A stretch of 29,163 nucleotides of DNA. Origin: a virus. Shown piece after piece: positions 27,601 to 29,163 of the stretch. The notes beneath the pieces are model-generated. The model was not told where the DNA came from and did not search any database. It worked only from the letters and a program-made list of their open reading frames with translations. The stretch's first letter is position 1, and each line of letters starts with the position of its first letter. The stretch lies in IMG/VR virus record IMGVR_UViG_3300030328_003630, positions 3,095-32,257 of that record; one strand, 5' to 3'. Position numbers and translations under genes: made by a program.

Positions 27601-28899
27601 ATGAACTGGTTTAATGCTTCTGTTGCTGCAACTATGTTTATCAATGTAAGATCTGTAGTATTACAGCAAATGTCTTTAGTTAACTTTATAAATTACAGTG
27701 ATAACAATGTGTTTGCTGCTGCGAAAGCCTTTGCTAATCAAAAACAATATTGGACTGATTGGGCAACTTTATTTAACTCTGATTTTATGAAGCAAAGACG
27801 TGGTGGTATAATGACAGACGTTAACGGTGCTGAATTAGCAGAATCATTAAGAGGCGCTAAAAACAATCCAGTAGTATTGTTAGGTAAATTATTACAAATG
27901 GGTTTTAAACCAACTCAAATTGGGGATAATGTTGCAATTGCTACCGGTGGAGCTACTTATTATAGAAATAGAATTAATACGTATTTAAAACAAGGGTTAA
28001 GTCAAAAAGAAGCAGAGGCAAAAGCATTTGTTGATTTTCAAGGATTAGCAGAGGCCACACAGCAATCAGCTAAACCTTGGATGGTTTCAGCACAACAAGC
28101 AGCTGCGCTTGGAAAAATAATATTAGCATTCCAAAACGTTACGTCTCAATTTAATAGATTGGGTAAAAAAGCATTTTTAGATATTAAAAACAGAAGAATA
28201 AGTCCTGAATATAAAAACGCTAAAAACCCACAATTACAAAGTGACATGTCTAACTTATCAAGAATAGCTTATTACTTTGCAATACAAAACTTAGTATTCT
28301 ATACTTTACAATCAGCATTATTTATGGCGATGTTTGATGATGATGAAGATGAAAAACAGTTGTTAAAGAAAAAAGAAAGAGTTATTAATGGTAGTATTGA
28401 TTCTGTTTTAAGAGGTACCGGTGTTTGGGGAGCGGTTGTTGCTACTTTAAAAAATATGGCTAGAAAACGTTTTGAAAATGAAGGTAAAGATTGGAGAGCT
28501 AATGAATATAGCGTGATGGCTGAGGCACTACAGGTTTCTCCACCTCTTGGCGCGAGAACTAGAAAGTTAGTTAAAGCTGAAAGAGAACTTATTTGGGATA
28601 AAAAGGTTATTAAAGAAATGGAAACTTTTGATATTGAAAACCCACTTTGGCCAGCTGTAACAAACTATATTGAAGGAACAACTAACGCCCCACTTAACAG
28701 ATCGTATAACTTAACGCTTCAAGCTAAAGACGGGTTAGACAATCAGTTTAGCGCTCTTCAAAGAGTTCTTAGACTTGGTGGTTGGGGTCGATGGGATGTT
28801 GGGATTGAAGGTATAAAAAAGTCTAAAAAGAAAGGAAAGTCTGGTGGTAAGAAGAAAACTAAAAGTATAGAAAAAGCTTTTAAAGAAAAGGGATTATAA
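21685..28899 (+). CDS. Giant polyvalent virion protein: metallopeptidase, nuclease-like and HAD phosphatase motifs (2404 aa)
   Basis: The ATG at 21685 was chosen over an in-frame TTG at 21658, which would overlap the upstream gene. Order of parts: N-terminal SEFYEFEGTTYEVSPGRLEE; glycine-rich hydrophobic helices (about 96-128, 231-260 and 329-353); charged coiled-coil (about 360-540); zincin motif HELLH at 571-575, with a possible third ligand in EEYLEIFSD (E632/E633). A PD-(D/E)XK-like set follows (E1224, D1265, E1279, K1281 in MEVKF), then a HAD phosphatase set: DFDDT 1549-1553, T1628 in LTARP, K1665, DD1684-1685. Hydrophobic helices recur at about 1975-2010 and 2190-2220, and the tail is Lys-rich. 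The C-terminal 650 residues resemble conserved proteins of marine phages. Large 'polyvalent' phage proteins with such enzyme mixtures are thought to enter the cell with DNA and counter defences or remodel the envelope. Injection is inferred here from that family and from the ejection-like neighbours. Confidence 0.7.
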   Translation: MSEFYEFEGTTYEVSPGRLEEFMERFPDATKSRESLELRSIDPKTGQPIPEGDLLIGDGILTEDQINEQKRHAEAEQASREVLKDFYSKTTGIPKFMLPYVTNFTGGTAGLVSGLFKSVEATAENIIGMSAQEQREDGVNPISAALDSFHDFTDAFDTKYYDKQGRSLQVDELLERGEYSKAIQIGSEQAAESAPSMIASAYNPMLGGALMGVSTAGTTYFDDLENRPDAVAGDIIKNSLIAGSSEFLTEWAGGYAFRRINKIGSKLKGTGNAEKVAKDFTKGYINKFITRTLGSGIGEATTESVNSMVQDLGSNWVYDEAFDKKQFVSNVINSAVPALLLGGFGGGMSTLNKQDRKDLYKFVADGKWKRDYMDIGKQIYETSNDYKNADSESTKKIFKEKLDNLQKQKQKHEQDLFDSFENLSDKELTDIAKRIDKVNKNANIVGNNKYSQTAQQEAELETLELLQKNYDTLGREYTSKDIEVDKIISESLKASERLDPMLKKLKGINREDLETQVINTDKELQALPENIRKQVEKGDGYFLAKDKDGKAKIYINARIAGLSGATNVVGHELLHYMISRKFKTDNKSMKPFIDSLKSYLQENHADVYSRLQTRIDNFYTNPDGTIKEAALEEYLEIFSDLVATEKIDLKENESKGFRDNMKDILLGFGLGGGKTGLGKGEVQLDTAQDFIRFIRAYNKNINRKSLLGKLMGTKILDVKLKSKTLKEGKPETIGKKSMSAAEVKQVEERVTEIGLTYNMKGGKKLWDEKGADQAIDEMKRDGTIDNLIASKYKVRPVPEGFINDVFNKLIPDIRGFNPEINNDFGGYLGPRINFRAGDIYKEIYEKKGPATVPTEARTKEGEVKVQIAAETDAAMEAFETEDLSPEAQTAKLKELESQMRKDLELSKEKKEKVMAAARKIFGLALPSINNPRVYRKAVAKAFKVELKSEIQDIFGREKEYNAFLEKYIPVFHNLIDKETWIQIERLAPKDKKIFAEKRRITKVVEVRKLQEQGLISKDIKPASGPSLITLLPTPSTRQIMAFYRGKYKNPDTGKVETMEDILGYTVGESTFGTRKDALAEAVLVELGFDASVDVLNNEREVAERRRGVDEIINKEQLENDIELIAKALDRDPNLKFSKSAIVLSQFDDLLSKIEDKGFKNVFNIDGTPKVNFYGKRYLEEVYEPVYELGNKGGLFTAKEVNKQLKELFKGLRIKADNTLGDTSERAVFELFERADFIAPGFQLSEKKVDIPAFHTFVGGKFQSADIMFVLKNAVQVAMEVKFAVDGTVNAGKIGVKSFNSKNGKYTIDESLPENVKKVIRKSYDKTAKVVLEMQDLLISEFGYPKTLDLSKEKFLFDKNGVAKSPNGKVIYTMVNNKPIWHDKIKKLKAKSNQTTKDSGDVVTYHYNKKGNFYITFVGVGKGKGVYYIGEDPLNVSKELGVEKLESNEDGFLFKTRLLTSSVRKTVDGIKDVKVGYKLTLNGESVVNTNNIAKTSKFNIKSEKDVKTFKKAVNKSIHANIKHGKSSKTLNNAVKMSRSIGDPKGITVLDFDDTLATTKSLVKFTRPDGTTGTLNAEEYASTYEDLLDQGYTFDFSDFNKVVKGKLAPLFNKAMKLQGKFGPENMFVLTARPPAAQKAIFDFLKANGLNIPLKNITGLGNSTAEAKALWIADKVGEGYNDFYFADDALQNVQAVKNMLDQFDVKSKVQQAKVKFSKSMNDNFNDILENVTGIESKKRFSAVKARKRGAGKGKFRFFIPPSHEDFVGLLYNFIGKGKEGNKHRDFFEESLIKPLLRADRELNTARQSIANDYRSLNKQFKNVKKKLNKKTPDGDFTYQDAIRVYLWNKHGHDIPGLTPTDQQNLVDLVKSDPELQNYAETLNIISKREDYVKPSEGWEVTDIRVDLDDATGRIGRKEFFAEFLENAGIIFSEENFNKIEAAYGPDMVSALKDMLYRIENGRNRPSGSNKIVNGFMNWFNASVAATMFINVRSVVLQQMSLVNFINYSDNNVFAAAKAFANQKQYWTDWATLFNSDFMKQRRGGIMTDVNGAELAESLRGAKNNPVVLLGKLLQMGFKPTQIGDNVAIATGGATYYRNRINTYLKQGLSQKEAEAKAFVDFQGLAEATQQSAKPWMVSAQQAAALGKIILAFQNVTSQFNRLGKKAFLDIKNRRISPEYKNAKNPQLQSDMSNLSRIAYYFAIQNLVFYTLQSALFMAMFDDDEDEKQLLKKKERVINGSIDSVLRGTGVWGAVVATLKNMARKRFENEGKDWRANEYSVMAEALQVSPPLGARTRKLVKAERELIWDKKVIKEMETFDIENPLWPAVTNYIEGTTNAPLNRSYNLTLQAKDGLDNQFSALQRVLRLGGWGRWDVGIEGIKKSKKKGKSGGKKKTKSIEKAFKEKGL

Positions 28900-28933
28900 C
28901 TAAATAATTTAAAAAATAAGTGACTATATAACA

Positions 28934-29163
28934 ATGGTGAAAAAACTAATAATATTATTAACAACTATTTTAATTGCTTGCGCAGCTCCAAAGAAATGCT
29001 GTTCGCAAACAAATCCAAATATTGATGTTAAAAAGCTTTTAAAGTTCTCTACATTTTATGCCGCTGTAAATGGTGGTACATCATTATCAGATGTTGAAGT
29101 ATTTTCTGTAGGTAATGGTTTATCTACACAAACTATTTCAACTCCTTATGATTATAATTTTAC
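28934..29163 (+). CDS. Exported protein or lipoprotein, 3' end beyond window
   Basis: The ATG follows an A/T-rich gap of 34 bases. The first 76 codons show a classical signal peptide: MVKK, then a hydrophobic run LIILLTTILIAC, then AAPKKCCSQ. LIAC at residues 13-16 fits a lipobox, with Cys16 as the lipidated residue; cleavage before Gln25 by signal peptidase I is the alternative. The mature part starts TNPNIDVKKLLKFSTFYAAV and NGGTSLSDVEVFSVGNGL, a type I recall after the large virion gene in marine flavobacterial phage contigs, with no known function. An exported product would act in the periplasm or outer membrane of the infected cell, for example in surface exclusion or lysis, but that is a guess. 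The gene is cut by the window end. Confidence 0.8.
   Translation, partial: MVKKLIILLTTILIACAAPKKCCSQTNPNIDVKKLLKFSTFYAAVNGGTSLSDVEVFSVGNGLSTQTISTPYDYNF

Noticed and set aside
1-29163. tRNA genes, CRISPR arrays, insertion sequences or attachment sites
   Set aside because: No spaced identical repeats, cloverleaf-like segments, transposase genes or inverted ends were noticed; nearly all the window is coding.

Overview
The window is a block of virion-structure genes from a tailed phage, all on the + strand, tightly packed and AT-rich. The likely host is a member of the Bacteroidota, probably a marine flavobacterium. Three things point there: starts follow A/T-only leaders such as AATAAATAA with no Shine-Dalgarno sequence; the giant tail protein carries repeats of the form GCxDPxAxNY...DDGSC, common in secreted flavobacterial proteins; and several products look, from memory of the families, like proteins of short-tailed (podovirus-type, crAss-like or related) phages of Bacteroidota. 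No database search was possible, so lineage and host are inference. Terminase, portal, replication, lysis and tRNA genes are not in the window.

Layout. Positions 1-1116 hold the 3' part of an acidic, scaffold-like protein. The major capsid protein follows (1136-2647) and ends at a strong hairpin terminator. A conserved-type 267-aa protein (2737-3540) is followed by a second intergenic hairpin with a UACG tetraloop. A 56-aa protein with a Cys-Gly-Cys motif (3596-3766) comes next. Two probable connector or tail-ring proteins follow (3769-4482 and 4487-5881); the second seems to carry an inserted carbohydrate-binding-like domain. A single 3765-aa gene (5886-17183) starts like a phage tail nozzle/muzzle protein and ends in Cys-rich repeats and fibronectin-III-like modules. 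Two smaller proteins (134 and 520 aa) follow; the second is beta-rich and repetitive, like a fibre or appendage.

The last third (19220-28899) looks like an ejection module: a helical protein with a C-terminal glycine-zipper tail (385 aa), an unrecognised 426-aa protein, and a 2404-aa multidomain protein. The last carries an HELLH metallopeptidase motif, a PD-(D/E)XK-like nuclease motif set, a complete set of HAD phosphatase motifs and helical membrane-like segments. It resembles the large 'polyvalent' proteins thought to enter the host with phage DNA. The window ends inside a gene for an exported protein or lipoprotein.

Together the genes would build the capsid (scaffold, capsid protein), join it to a short tail (connector, ring and nozzle proteins), bind the host surface (giant protein, inserted lectin-like domain, fibre-like protein), and deliver DNA with enzymes that may act on the envelope or on host defences. 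The most notable items are the enzyme set of the 2404-aa protein, the short [KR][FM]S[KR]S motifs just before several of its domains, and the fusion of a nozzle-like N-terminus to a host-like adhesin in one 3765-aa chain.
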